A DNA stretch of 15,715 bases from WAPX01 sp964622075 (lineage in GTDB: Archaea > Halobacteriota > Archaeoglobi > Archaeoglobales > Archaeoglobaceae), in NCBI GenBank assembly GCA_964622075.1, contig CAZUMR010000026.1:1-15715 (forward strand), given 5' to 3'. A model generated the notes under the pieces. That model made no database searches. It worked only from the letters and a program-made list of their open reading frames with translations, and was not told the origin of the DNA. A program made the position numbers and the translations under genes. Positions 8,627-14,393 of this stretch are shown here, piece after piece (the stretch's first letter is position 1; every line of letters begins with the position of its first letter).

Positions 8627-8646
8627 CAGAATGCTCGGGGAGATGG

Positions 8647-9273
8647 ATGAATCTGGATGAAATTATTGAAAAGAGGATAAGGGAGTTTGAAACTCTTGGG
8701 AGGAGTGGGGAAGTTACCTTTGATTTCAGACCTTTTCTTGACGTTAAACTGAGAGCTACAACTGTTACCGAGCTGCTGTTCTGCATATCCACTGCCAATT
8801 CCTCAGCAAAAGCTGGAATTACGTTTCAGAAGTACCTTGAGGGCAGAAGTTCAGATCTGTTTGAGCTTGAAGCTGATGAACTTGAGGAGCTGATGAGGAA
8901 AGCTGGAGTCAGGTTTTATTCAAGAAAGGCGAGGTATGCAAAAAAGGCGCTGGAAAATTACAGCGTGGTAAAAAGAGCTCTGAAAATGCCATCTTTCAGG
9001 GCAAGGGAGCAGCTCGTTAAATTGAAGGGGCTCGGTTACAAGGAGGCAAGTCACTTTTTGAGAAACGTTGGCAGGAAAGATGTGGCCATAGCAGACAGAC
9101 ACATTCTCAGATGGCTGGAATCCAGAGGTTTTGAAGTACCAAAAACGCTAACTCCAAGGAAGTATCTGGAAATCGAGAGAACTCTAAGAAATGTGGCTGA
9201 AAGGCAGGGTTTAAGTCTGGCTGAGCTCGATCTGAAGGTATGGTACGGTGTAACGGGAAAGGTCCTGAAGTAG
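8647..9273 (+). CDS. ogg: 8-oxoguanine DNA glycosylase/AP lyase, archaeal Ogg2 type
   Basis: A base-excision repair enzyme that removes 8-oxoguanine and cleaves the abasic site. The 208 residues fit the compact Ogg2 family. The helix-hairpin-helix-GPD region is LVKLKGLGYKEASHFLRN (123-140), and the HhH lysine K132 is the expected Schiff-base nucleophile. The catalytic aspartate is D150 in VAIADRHILRWL. The protein ends in lysine (K208), which in Ogg2 proteins such as the Methanocaldococcus enzyme is a determinant of 8-oxoG recognition. It is complete and has its own promoter. The next gene encodes a cysteine-rich regulator of redox-sensor type, which may be a functional link or chance. The ATG at 8647 is preferred over an out-of-frame ATG at 8643. 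Confidence 0.93.
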   Translation: MNLDEIIEKRIREFETLGRSGEVTFDFRPFLDVKLRATTVTELLFCISTANSSAKAGITFQKYLEGRSSDLFELEADELEELMRKAGVRFYSRKARYAKKALENYSVVKRALKMPSFRAREQLVKLKGLGYKEASHFLRNVGRKDVAIADRHILRWLESRGFEVPKTLTPRKYLEIERTLRNVAERQGLSLAELDLKVWYGVTGKVLK

Positions 9274-9344
9274 CGATGAATTCATGTTAGCAAGGTATAT
9301 TCTCTGTTAGAAAGTCTTCAAAACCATAATGCTTAAATCGAATG

Positions 9345-9370
9345 AGTTCAATGGAATAGTTCAATGGAAT
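9345..9370. repeat. Perfect 13-base tandem duplication upstream of the HTH-V4R gene
   Basis: AGTTCAATGGAAT at 9345-9357 is repeated exactly at 9358-9370, followed by AG as the start of a third unit. It is intergenic. Confidence 0.85.
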
Positions 9371-9411
9371 AGAGGAAATCAAAAAGCGACTCAGAACATT
9401 CAGACATGAAG

Positions 9412-9431
9412 TAAGAAGACTTAAGAAGACT
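9412..9431. repeat. Perfect 10-base tandem duplication upstream of the HTH-V4R gene
   Basis: TAAGAAGACT at 9412-9421 and again at 9422-9431. Each copy contains GAAGACTT (9415-9422, 9425-9432), and the inverted copy AAGTCTTC is at 9312-9319. The array runs into the putative TATA box, so it is a candidate operator. Confidence 0.8.
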
Positions 9432-9440
9432 TAAAGCTTA
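9431..9440 (+). promoter_or_regulatory. Putative promoter and start-site signals of the HTH-V4R gene
   Basis: TTAAAGCTTA is centred about 25 bases before the ATG at 9460. A second candidate, GCTTAAATCG, is at 9331-9340 and would give a longer leader containing both tandem repeats. GAGTGAT at 9448-9454 resembles a Shine-Dalgarno for the ATG at 9460. Confidence 0.35.
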
Positions 9441-9459
9441 TCAGAGCAGAGTGATAGTT

Positions 9460-10089
9460 ATGCGGGATAAAATACTTGAACTCCTTGCAAACAGGGATAT
9501 GACCGTCACGGACCTCTCTGCTGAGCTTGGAATATCGAAGGCTACAGTTTCCCATCACATAGACAGGCTGCAGAAAGAGGGTCTTGTAAGGGTTTCAAGG
9601 GAGGAGAGAGTAAAGAACTTCATAAGAAAGTACTACTCCCTCTCAATACCGAACGGAAACGTTGGGGATGTTATAATTGAGGAAATAAGAAAAGCGGCGA
9701 AGAGTGGAGAAAAAGCTGAAGTTTTCAGAAACACCGTCAGACTCCTTGGTTATGCGATGCTTAAAGTTTCTCCACACCTCTTCAAGAGAGCGGGATATGA
9801 GGTTGGTTACAGGCTTGGCTGGGAAGGTGCAAATGTAGAGGACCTCGCTGAAATGTGGGAAGGACTTGGGCTTGGAGAGACCAGCTGCTCCGGAAATGTG
9901 CTTGATGTAGAGGAATGCTACTTCTGCAGCGGGTTGCCGGAAATCGGGCAGACCTACTGCAGATTTGATGAGGGGCTAATTGCCGGATTTCTGTCGAAAT
10001 CATCAGGCAGACTTTACGAGGTTAGAGAGGTAAAGTGCTGGGGAACTGGAGACGAGCTCTGCGAATTCGTCTTCAGAGGAATCGAATGA
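9460..10089 (+). CDS. HTH-V4R transcription regulator (MsvR-like redox sensor candidate)
   Basis: A 209-residue cytoplasmic one-component regulator. Residues 1-60 are an ArsR/MarR-type winged helix (MTVTDLSAELGISKATVSHHIDRLQKEGLVRV). After a helical linker, about 110-205 is a V4R (4-vinyl reductase) domain (AGYEVGYRLGWEG, CYFCSGLPEIGQTYCRFDEG, VREVKCWGTGDELCEFVF). All six cysteines (143, 153, 156, 167, 193, 201) are in the V4R half. Known: the methanogen regulator MsvR has the same HTH-V4R order, uses V4R cysteines to sense redox state and binds its own promoter. Inferred: a similar sensor here, possibly self-regulating through the repeats upstream. A GTG at 9451 would add three residues, but it overlaps the Shine-Dalgarno-like GAGTGAT, so ATG 9460 is preferred. 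Target genes are not shown by the sequence; ogg and guaAB flank it. Confidence 0.85.
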   Translation: MRDKILELLANRDMTVTDLSAELGISKATVSHHIDRLQKEGLVRVSREERVKNFIRKYYSLSIPNGNVGDVIIEEIRKAAKSGEKAEVFRNTVRLLGYAMLKVSPHLFKRAGYEVGYRLGWEGANVEDLAEMWEGLGLGETSCSGNVLDVEECYFCSGLPEIGQTYCRFDEGLIAGFLSKSSGRLYEVREVKCWGTGDELCEFVFRGIE

Positions 10090-10095
10090 CTGGGA

Positions 10096-10141
10096 TTGAG
10101 AAGCTGAAGGTTGGGGTTTAGCGTGTCTGTTGAGAGGCTGA
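10096..10141. repeat. Imperfect direct repeat upstream of guaAB
   Basis: TTGAGAAGCTGA (10096-10107) and TTGAGAGGCTGA (10130-10141) differ at one base and are 34 bases apart, just upstream of the guaAB TATA box. They could be a regulator site or chance. Confidence 0.35.
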
Positions 10142-10160
10142 GACGCTGAACTGGAAAACG

Positions 10161-10169
10161 ATTTATTAC
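10161..10169 (+). promoter_or_regulatory. Promoter (TATA box) of guaAB
   Basis: ATTTATTAC centred about 25 bases before the ATG at 10190, with no Shine-Dalgarno between, so the transcript is probably leaderless. Confidence 0.55.
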
Positions 10170-10189
10170 TGCACACCCGAACTCCGGAT

Positions 10190-11104
10190 ATGGTTAACGT
10201 TGAGAGGTTCGTGGAGAGTGCAATAAAGGAAATTAGAGAGAAAGTTAAAGACGGAAAGGCGATAATAGCTCTCTCTGGAGGAGTTGACAGTTCAGTTTGT
10301 GCAGTTCTCGCTCACAGGGCTATAGGGGACAGGCTCATTCCCGTGTTCGTTGATACAGGCCTCATGAGACTTGGTGAGCCGGAGAGGATCAAAGAGATCT
10401 TCAAGGACATGAATCTTGTGTTTGTAGATGCAAGAGACGAGTTTCTTACTGCCCTGAAAGGTGTTGTTGATCCGGAAGAGAAGAGGAAAGTCGTTGGAGA
10501 ACTGTTCGTCAGAGTTTTCGAGAGAATTGCGGAGGAGAAGAAAGCTGACTACCTGATTCAGGGGACAATTTATCCCGACGTTATTGAGAGCATGGGTGGT
10601 ATAAAGAGCCACCACAACGTAGGCGGATTTCCAATGAAGTACAAGTTCAAGGACGTTATCGAGCCAATAAGGGAACTTTACAAGGATGAGGTCAGGGAAG
10701 TTGCGAGATACCTCGGCCTGCCGCCGGAAATATCTGAGAGAATGCCATTCCCTGGCCCAGGTCTAGCAGTCAGGATCTGTGGAGAGGTCACTCCCGAGAA
10801 AGTTGAAGTGGTGAGAAAGGCGAACGCTATAGTTGAGGAGGAGCTGAAGGATTACGACAAATGGCAGGCATTTGCAGCTTTGATAGGGAAGGCGACGGGA
10901 GTAAAGGGTGATATGAGAGTTTACGGCTACATAATCGCAATCAGGGCTGTGGGCTCAAGAGACGGGATGACTGCCGATCCAATAAAGATAGACCATGAAA
11001 AGCTGAGGAGGATAGCTCTCAGAATAACCGGTGAAATACCCGAGGTGTCAAGAGTTGTTTACGATGTAACACCCAAACCTCCCGCCACCATAGAGTTTGA
11101 GTGA
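10190..11104 (+). CDS. guaAB: GMP synthase (glutamine-hydrolysing) subunit B, PP-ATPase
   Basis: Catalyses the ATP-dependent amination of XMP to GMP, the last step of guanine nucleotide synthesis. In many archaea the glutaminase is a separate protein (GuaAA), and this 304-residue protein has only the synthetase half. The PP-loop is SGGVDSS at 29-35. SHHNVGGFPMKYKFKDVIEPIREL (140-163) and RMPFPGPGLAVRICGE (184-199) are signatures of the XMP/ATP site. The C-terminal dimerisation domain (about 203-304) ends in KPPATIEFE, the conserved end. It is complete, with a TATA-spaced ATG. No glutaminase subunit gene is in the window, so it must lie elsewhere. A T-rich terminator follows. Confidence 0.97.
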   Translation: MVNVERFVESAIKEIREKVKDGKAIIALSGGVDSSVCAVLAHRAIGDRLIPVFVDTGLMRLGEPERIKEIFKDMNLVFVDARDEFLTALKGVVDPEEKRKVVGELFVRVFERIAEEKKADYLIQGTIYPDVIESMGGIKSHHNVGGFPMKYKFKDVIEPIRELYKDEVREVARYLGLPPEISERMPFPGPGLAVRICGEVTPEKVEVVRKANAIVEEELKDYDKWQAFAALIGKATGVKGDMRVYGYIIAIRAVGSRDGMTADPIKIDHEKLRRIALRITGEIPEVSRVVYDVTPKPPATIEFE

Positions 11105-11109
11105 TAGCG

Positions 11110-11143
11110 ATCAATTTATTTTTTTGATTTTCTAACTTTTAGT
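11110..11143 (+). terminator. Terminator after guaAB
   Basis: ATCAA (11110-11114) pairs with TTGAT (11124-11128) around a T-rich loop, followed by TTTTCTAACTTTTAG with several T runs. It begins six bases after the guaAB stop. Confidence 0.55.
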
Positions 11144-11329
11144 TTTTCGAGTTCTATCTCCTGTACTAGTTGAGTAAATCTAAAATTGTTAAACTTTTTT
11201 TACTTATAAATTAACTATGTTTGTCTTTCGTTGAAAATTTGTTAAGAACAGAATAAAGTTAATACTGCCGTTTTTCTCTGCTGAATTTATAAATTTTTAT
11301 GGACAATTTATAGAATAGAAATAGTAATC

Positions 11330-11339
11330 TTAATATAGC
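11330..11339 (+). promoter_or_regulatory. Putative promoter of the orphan membrane gene
   Basis: TTAATATAGC centred about 30 bases before the ATG at 11364. The DNA is AT-rich, so TATA-like matches are easily found by chance; no Shine-Dalgarno is visible. Confidence 0.35.
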
Positions 11340-11363
11340 TCTTGGATACCCAGAACCGCACGT

Positions 11364-12206
11364 ATGATTCCAAAAGATATTGAAAAAATGAAAATATTTT
11401 ATATGATAGGAATACTAGGATTTATACTATTGGGTGTGAATGATGTATACAATATAACTAAGTTATATAGCTTAAAATCAATTAATACGATTTATGATAT
11501 ATACGGTAACAAAATCAATTATTATGTTTACTTCCTAGGATATATGTTATCTGGAATTTTTATATTGTTTTTTAATATACGGATAATAAAATTAAATAAT
11601 TTAAAAGATAGTTTATATATTGGTGGATTTCTGTATATTGTACTTTCTGTAATCTCTATCAGGAAAATTATAAATCTCTGTAATATTATCACCTTTAAAT
11701 TAATGGGTGTCTTGGAAAATATACATGTCTATAGTTACAATGAGTATATATATTTAATTGAGGAAATCAGTATAATACTTTATATAATATTCTACTTAAT
11801 TATGGTAAAAATGTATATTTTCATAGTATTATTCTTTGTGTTAGCTAAATTAAACCACATATATAAAAAATACTTTAGTGAAGTAAATACTCTGAAAGTG
11901 TCTTATATATTTTTCATTTTGGCAACCATACTTGTTAGTGTTGTAATCTTTATATTTGGTGCAAATGATGTACTGGAGATTCTGTCTATTTTGTCTCGCT
12001 CGAATATAGCGCTACCTATTATAGTAACATACAAATTCTTAATGTTTTTAGAAATGTTAACAATAATACCTTTCTTTTTGAAGGGTATTGGTGAACTAAT
12101 ATTTAGTTTGAGTTTGGTATATATCATGCGAAGTAGAGATCTTGTAGCAAGAAAGATAATAATAACAAAAAATAAGAGAAAGTTAGTGAAGAAATCTATA
12201 TCTTAG
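11364..12206 (+). CDS. Orphan multi-spanning membrane protein in AT-rich DNA
   Basis: I do not recognise this 280-residue protein. It is very hydrophobic, rich in Ile, Leu, Tyr, Phe and Asn, and uses ATA and TTA codons heavily, unlike its neighbours. Membrane segments are likely near 11-30, 53-75, 84-104, 127-162 (one or two), 179-200 and 216-256 (two), so six to eight in total. The C-terminus is strongly basic (KIIITKNKRKLVKKSIS), suggesting that it faces the cytoplasm. Two segments resemble each other: LGVNDVYNI near 23-31 and FGANDVLEI near 198-206, each following a membrane helix and followed by a second FL-rich helix, hinting at an internal duplication. It has its own promoter-like and terminator signals and no obvious partner. 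The reading frame is probably real because it stays open for 843 bases in 27% G+C DNA. Confidence 0.75.
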   Translation: MIPKDIEKMKIFYMIGILGFILLGVNDVYNITKLYSLKSINTIYDIYGNKINYYVYFLGYMLSGIFILFFNIRIIKLNNLKDSLYIGGFLYIVLSVISIRKIINLCNIITFKLMGVLENIHVYSYNEYIYLIEEISIILYIIFYLIMVKMYIFIVLFFVLAKLNHIYKKYFSEVNTLKVSYIFFILATILVSVVIFIFGANDVLEILSILSRSNIALPIIVTYKFLMFLEMLTIIPFFLKGIGELIFSLSLVYIMRSRDLVARKIIITKNKRKLVKKSIS

Positions 12207-12218
12207 ATGAATTAATAA

Positions 12219-12259
12219 AACCATTAATTATAAGTTTTATGGTTGTTTTTGTGTTTATT
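12219..12259 (+). terminator. Hairpin terminator of the orphan membrane gene
   Basis: AACCAT (12219-12224) pairs with ATGGTT (12239-12244), followed by GTTTTTGTGTTTATTT. It begins 13 bases after the stop. Confidence 0.5.
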
Positions 12260-12412
12260 TAACGTCCTATACCTACAAAAGGTTATGGTGCGGTTAACAG
12301 TCTGATTGCGTATTTGTATGTAAATAAAAAATTAATTATTAGTTAAATTGTTAAATAGCCTTCCACCTCTCCCGCCTACTTGCCCTTCCACTTTGAAAGA
12401 AAAACAAAACAC

Positions 12413-12422
12413 TGATATACTT
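12413..12422 (+). promoter_or_regulatory. Promoter (TATA box) of mch
   Basis: TGATATACTT centred about 23 bases before the GTG at 12440, with no Shine-Dalgarno. The mRNA is probably leaderless with a GTG start. Two copies of CCTTCCAC (12359-12366, 12384-12391), 25 bases apart, lie upstream. Confidence 0.5.
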
Positions 12423-12439
12423 CGAGAAAAACTAAAGGC

Positions 12440-13417
12440 GTGTTAAGCGTTAACGAGCTTGCATACTCTCTGGTAGAGGACATGCTCGACTACAGGGAGG
12501 ACTACGAGGAAGAGTACAGAATAGCGTTTCACAGGTTAAAAAACGGTGCATGGGTTCTTGATTTTGGCGTAAACGTTAGAGGAAGTTTATCTGCTGGAAT
12601 TCTCTTCTCGGAAGTCTGCATGGCTGGTCTGGGAGAAATTGACATCAGGGCAGGGGAAGTTAAGGCTGAAGGCAGAGATGTGGTTCTACCATTCGTTGAA
12701 GTAAAAACAGACCGTCCAGCTCTTGCGTGCATCGCATCCCAGAAAGCCGGATGGAGGATAAAGGTGGGAGATTACTTTGCCATGGGGAGCGGACCGGCAA
12801 GAGCTCTTGCCCTGAAACCTAAAAAAACGTACGAGGAGCTGGAATACGAGGATGATGCTGAATATGCAGTAATAGCCCTCGAATCAGACACTCTGCCGGA
12901 TGAGAAAGTTATCGATTACATAGCCAGAGAATGCGACGTTGAGAGCGAGGACGTTTATGCTCTCGTAGCGCCAACAGCGTCAATAACCGGAAGTGTCCAG
13001 ATATCCGCAAGAGTTGTCGAAACAGCCCTTTACAGGCTATCCGAACTCGGAATTGATGTCAGAAAGGTAATTTCTGGATGTGGCAAAGCACCAGTAGCTC
13101 CGGTAATGAAGGATAGCCTGAGGGCCATGGGTGTAACGAACGACTGTCTGCTTTACTACGGAAGCGTATTTCTCTATACTGACTTTTCTGACGAGGAGTT
13201 CTCGAAACTTTCTGGCCTTCCACTTACGTCCTGCCACTCCTCGTCGTACGGGAAGCCATTCTACGACATCTTTAGAGAGGCTGGTTATGACTTTTACAGG
13301 ATAGACAAAAACCTGTTCTCTCCAGCGAAGCTAACCGTGTCGAATCTGAACGGGGAGTTAATCGAAAGTGGCAAACTGAACGGGCAGGTTTTGCTGAAAT
13401 CTTTTGGTCTCTCATAA
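12440..13417 (+). CDS. mch: Methenyltetrahydromethanopterin cyclohydrolase
   Basis: Interconverts N5,N10-methenyl-H4MPT and N5-formyl-H4MPT in the archaeal C1 pathway: reductive in methanogens, oxidative in sulfate- or iron-reducing Archaeoglobales. The 325-residue protein shows the family's signatures: MLSVNELA at the start, SQKAGWRIKVGDYFAMGSGPARAL (100-123), ALVAPTASITGSVQISARVVETA (174-196) and GKPFYDIF (271-278). R191 and E194 correspond by spacing to the Arg/Glu pair implicated in catalysis in the A. fulgidus enzyme, which I recall as very similar overall. The only in-frame start giving the conserved N-terminus is GTG 12440, supported by TATA spacing. A small membrane-protein gene follows almost directly and is probably co-transcribed. 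Confidence 0.97.
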   Translation: MLSVNELAYSLVEDMLDYREDYEEEYRIAFHRLKNGAWVLDFGVNVRGSLSAGILFSEVCMAGLGEIDIRAGEVKAEGRDVVLPFVEVKTDRPALACIASQKAGWRIKVGDYFAMGSGPARALALKPKKTYEELEYEDDAEYAVIALESDTLPDEKVIDYIARECDVESEDVYALVAPTASITGSVQISARVVETALYRLSELGIDVRKVISGCGKAPVAPVMKDSLRAMGVTNDCLLYYGSVFLYTDFSDEEFSKLSGLPLTSCHSSSYGKPFYDIFREAGYDFYRIDKNLFSPAKLTVSNLNGELIESGKLNGQVLLKSFGLS

Positions 13418-13462
13418 TCTGCAATGCTTCAGCATCTAACTGAAAATTACGGGGGTGTGAGT

Positions 13463-13789
13463 TTGTGGGAAGGATTTGAGAGGGATGCAGTACTTGTGAC
13501 TGTAATGGTAATTTCAGCAGTACTGCTGACTTCCAAGTGGCTTAGTCTGTATAATAACTTTGATCCTTTCGTTGTATTCTTTGCCTTTGTCTTTACCCTG
13601 TCTCTTGGACTGCTGATAGTGAGCCTTGTAATCAGAATGCAGAACCTGATGGAGGAGCTTGAAAGTGCGAAGAGAATAATCGCCATGAATTCAGCGGAGA
13701 TAGAGGAGAGAGTCGATACGAGACTCAGGGAGTATCTGAGAGATCTTGAGGAGAGAATAGAATCGATAGAAAGGAGGATGTACAGATAA
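13463..13789 (+). CDS. Small two-helix membrane protein with coiled-coil tail, downstream of mch
   Basis: The family is not recognised. From TTG 13463 it has 108 residues: two membrane helices (about 9-26 and 33-57), then a charged heptad-like helix (LMEELESAKRIIAMNSAEIEERV onward to RMYR) typical of a cytoplasmic coiled coil. The frame also opens at ATG 13424, but a strong Shine-Dalgarno, GGGGGTGTGA (13451-13460), lies inside that longer version with the same spacing to TTG 13463 as seen at pheT, so 13463 is chosen. It follows mch closely on the same strand without a terminator, so co-transcription is likely. It may scaffold or anchor a partner; nothing links it to C1 chemistry except position. 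It converges on the ArsR-like gene with only five bases between the stops. Confidence 0.7.
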   Translation: MWEGFERDAVLVTVMVISAVLLTSKWLSLYNNFDPFVVFFAFVFTLSLGLLIVSLVIRMQNLMEELESAKRIIAMNSAEIEERVDTRLREYLRDLEERIESIERRMYR

Positions 13790-13794
13790 TTGCT

Positions 13795-14064
13795 TCACTC
13801 ATTACTCAGCTCGTCAAGTATGTCTTCGAGTATCTCTCTTCCACAGCAGACTTCGAACTCCCTCGTTCTGTAGTATTTTACGACCTTTCCGTTCTCAACT
13901 TCACTCCTGCAGACAATAAACCCGTAGTTCAGCAGCAGTTTTACGTGGGCAATGAAAAGAGGTTTGGATATTCCAAGTTTCTCTCTTATCTCTCTGGATC
14001 TCCTTTCTTTCAAACAAAACGCGAGGATCTTCAGTCTCACAGGATTTGCGAGAACTTTCAGCAA
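13795..14064 (-). CDS. ArsR-family winged-helix regulator
   Basis: A DNA-binding one-component regulator of 89 residues if it starts at TTG 14064. LLKVLANPVRLKILAFCL and the recognition region REIREKLGISKPLFIAHVKLLLNYGFIV are typical ArsR/winged-helix, followed by the wing (VENGKVVKYYRTR). Cysteines are C17, C52 and the pair C74-C75; metal or thiol sensing is possible but unproven. The frame is open upstream to a TAA at 14106 and encodes AEEFSR before LLKVLANP, which would complete the missing first helix. A strong GGGGGAT lies at 14102-14096, placed for an ATT codon at 14091, so the real start may be non-standard. It is the second gene of an operon with the small membrane protein, whose stop is about 18 bases before that ATT. 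It probably autoregulates through the palindrome at 14338-14357. Confidence 0.85.
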   Translation of the reverse strand: MLKVLANPVRLKILAFCLKERRSREIREKLGISKPLFIAHVKLLLNYGFIVCRSEVENGKVVKYYRTREFEVCCGREILEDILDELSNE

Positions 14065-14109
14065 CCTTGAAAACTCTTCAGCCGTGGAAATGCCTATCCC
14101 CCTTTAAGC

Positions 14110-14322
14110 TCACTCTCTGAGCTCTTTCCTAAGCTCCTCTATTTCTTTCCTCAGCTTTCTGATTTCTTCCAGCAGTTCTGTCATGGCATCGTCTTCTTTC
14201 TGCTTTGAAAACTGTGGAAAGAGCTGTGGAATTACTGCTATTGCTGCAAGCAGGATGATCATTCCCAGCAAAGCCCATGCTATCAGGGCTAAAAAGTCCG
14301 GTGGAAAGGGTGGTATTGGCAT
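14110..14322 (-). CDS. Tiny membrane protein with coiled-coil tail, first gene of ArsR operon
   Basis: A 70-residue protein of unrecognised family. A short proline-rich start (MPIPPFPPDF) is followed by one membrane helix (about 11-33, LALIAWALLGMIILLAAIAVIP). A charged heptad helix (about 46-70, MTELLEEIRKLRKEIEELRKELRE) should form a cytoplasmic coiled coil. The start is certain: the ATG has a perfect Shine-Dalgarno and a clear TATA box upstream. It precedes the ArsR-like gene and is likely co-transcribed with it, so it is a candidate target and partner of that regulator, for example a small stress-membrane or sensor-tethering protein. That role is inference only. Confidence 0.8.
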   Translation of the reverse strand: MPIPPFPPDFLALIAWALLGMIILLAAIAVIPQLFPQFSKQKEDDAMTELLEEIRKLRKEIEELRKELRE

Positions 14323-14324
14323 CA

Positions 14325-14334
14325 GATCACCTCC
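14325..14334 (-). promoter_or_regulatory. Perfect Shine-Dalgarno of the tiny membrane gene
   Basis: On the minus strand GGAGGTGATC, the full complement of the archaeal anti-Shine-Dalgarno, stands two bases before the ATG at 14322. Confidence 0.85.
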
Positions 14335-14337
14335 TTA

Positions 14338-14357
14338 AGGTAAATTTTATTTTACCT
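14338..14357. promoter_or_regulatory. 20-base palindrome, candidate ArsR operator
   Basis: AGGTAAA (14338-14344) and TTTACCT (14351-14357) are perfect inverted arms around TTTTAT. The palindrome lies between the TATA box (14360-14367) and the Shine-Dalgarno, at or beside the expected transcription start, where a repressor would block initiation. The regulator encoded in the same operon is the obvious candidate. Confidence 0.65.
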
Positions 14358-14359
14358 AC

Positions 14360-14367
14360 TATTTATA
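14360..14367 (-). promoter_or_regulatory. Consensus TATA box of the ArsR operon
   Basis: TATAAATA on the minus strand, a full archaeal TATA consensus, about 41 bases before the ATG at 14322. It predicts a leader of roughly 15 bases that contains the Shine-Dalgarno. Confidence 0.75.
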
Positions 14368-14393
14368 GTTATCGCATCATCTACGTTCTACTA

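Larger units (their letters stand above)
11105..12357. other. AT-rich island between guaAB and mch
   Basis: Base composition falls abruptly just after the guaAB stop and recovers at about 12358. A hand count gives 27% G+C for 11401-11460 against 53% for 12601-12660 in mch. The island holds one orphan membrane-protein gene with about 260 bases of AT-rich DNA before it and about 150 after it. The leading spacer contains the guaAB terminator, a palindromic TTTATAAA-like stretch near 11285-11297 and a TATA box. No integrase, transposase, tRNA or convincing flanking repeat was seen. Acquisition by transfer is inferred from composition only. Confidence 0.6.

Noticed and set aside
9274..9450. Spacer between ogg and the HTH-V4R gene examined for a tRNA or small RNA gene.
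   Set aside because: No cloverleaf, T-loop consensus or stable hairpin was found by eye; only short repeats and promoter-like elements.
10190..11104. GMP synthase lacking its glutaminase domain, considered as a truncation.
   Set aside because: Split GuaAA/GuaAB subunits are normal in many archaea, and this protein has a natural start, end and promoter.
11183..12355. AAATTGTTAAA occurs at 11183-11193 and 12345-12355, flanking the AT-rich island like attachment or target-site repeats.
   Set aside because: Only 11 bases match, and in about 1.2 kb of strongly AT-rich DNA one or two such matches are expected by chance; the match does not extend on either side.
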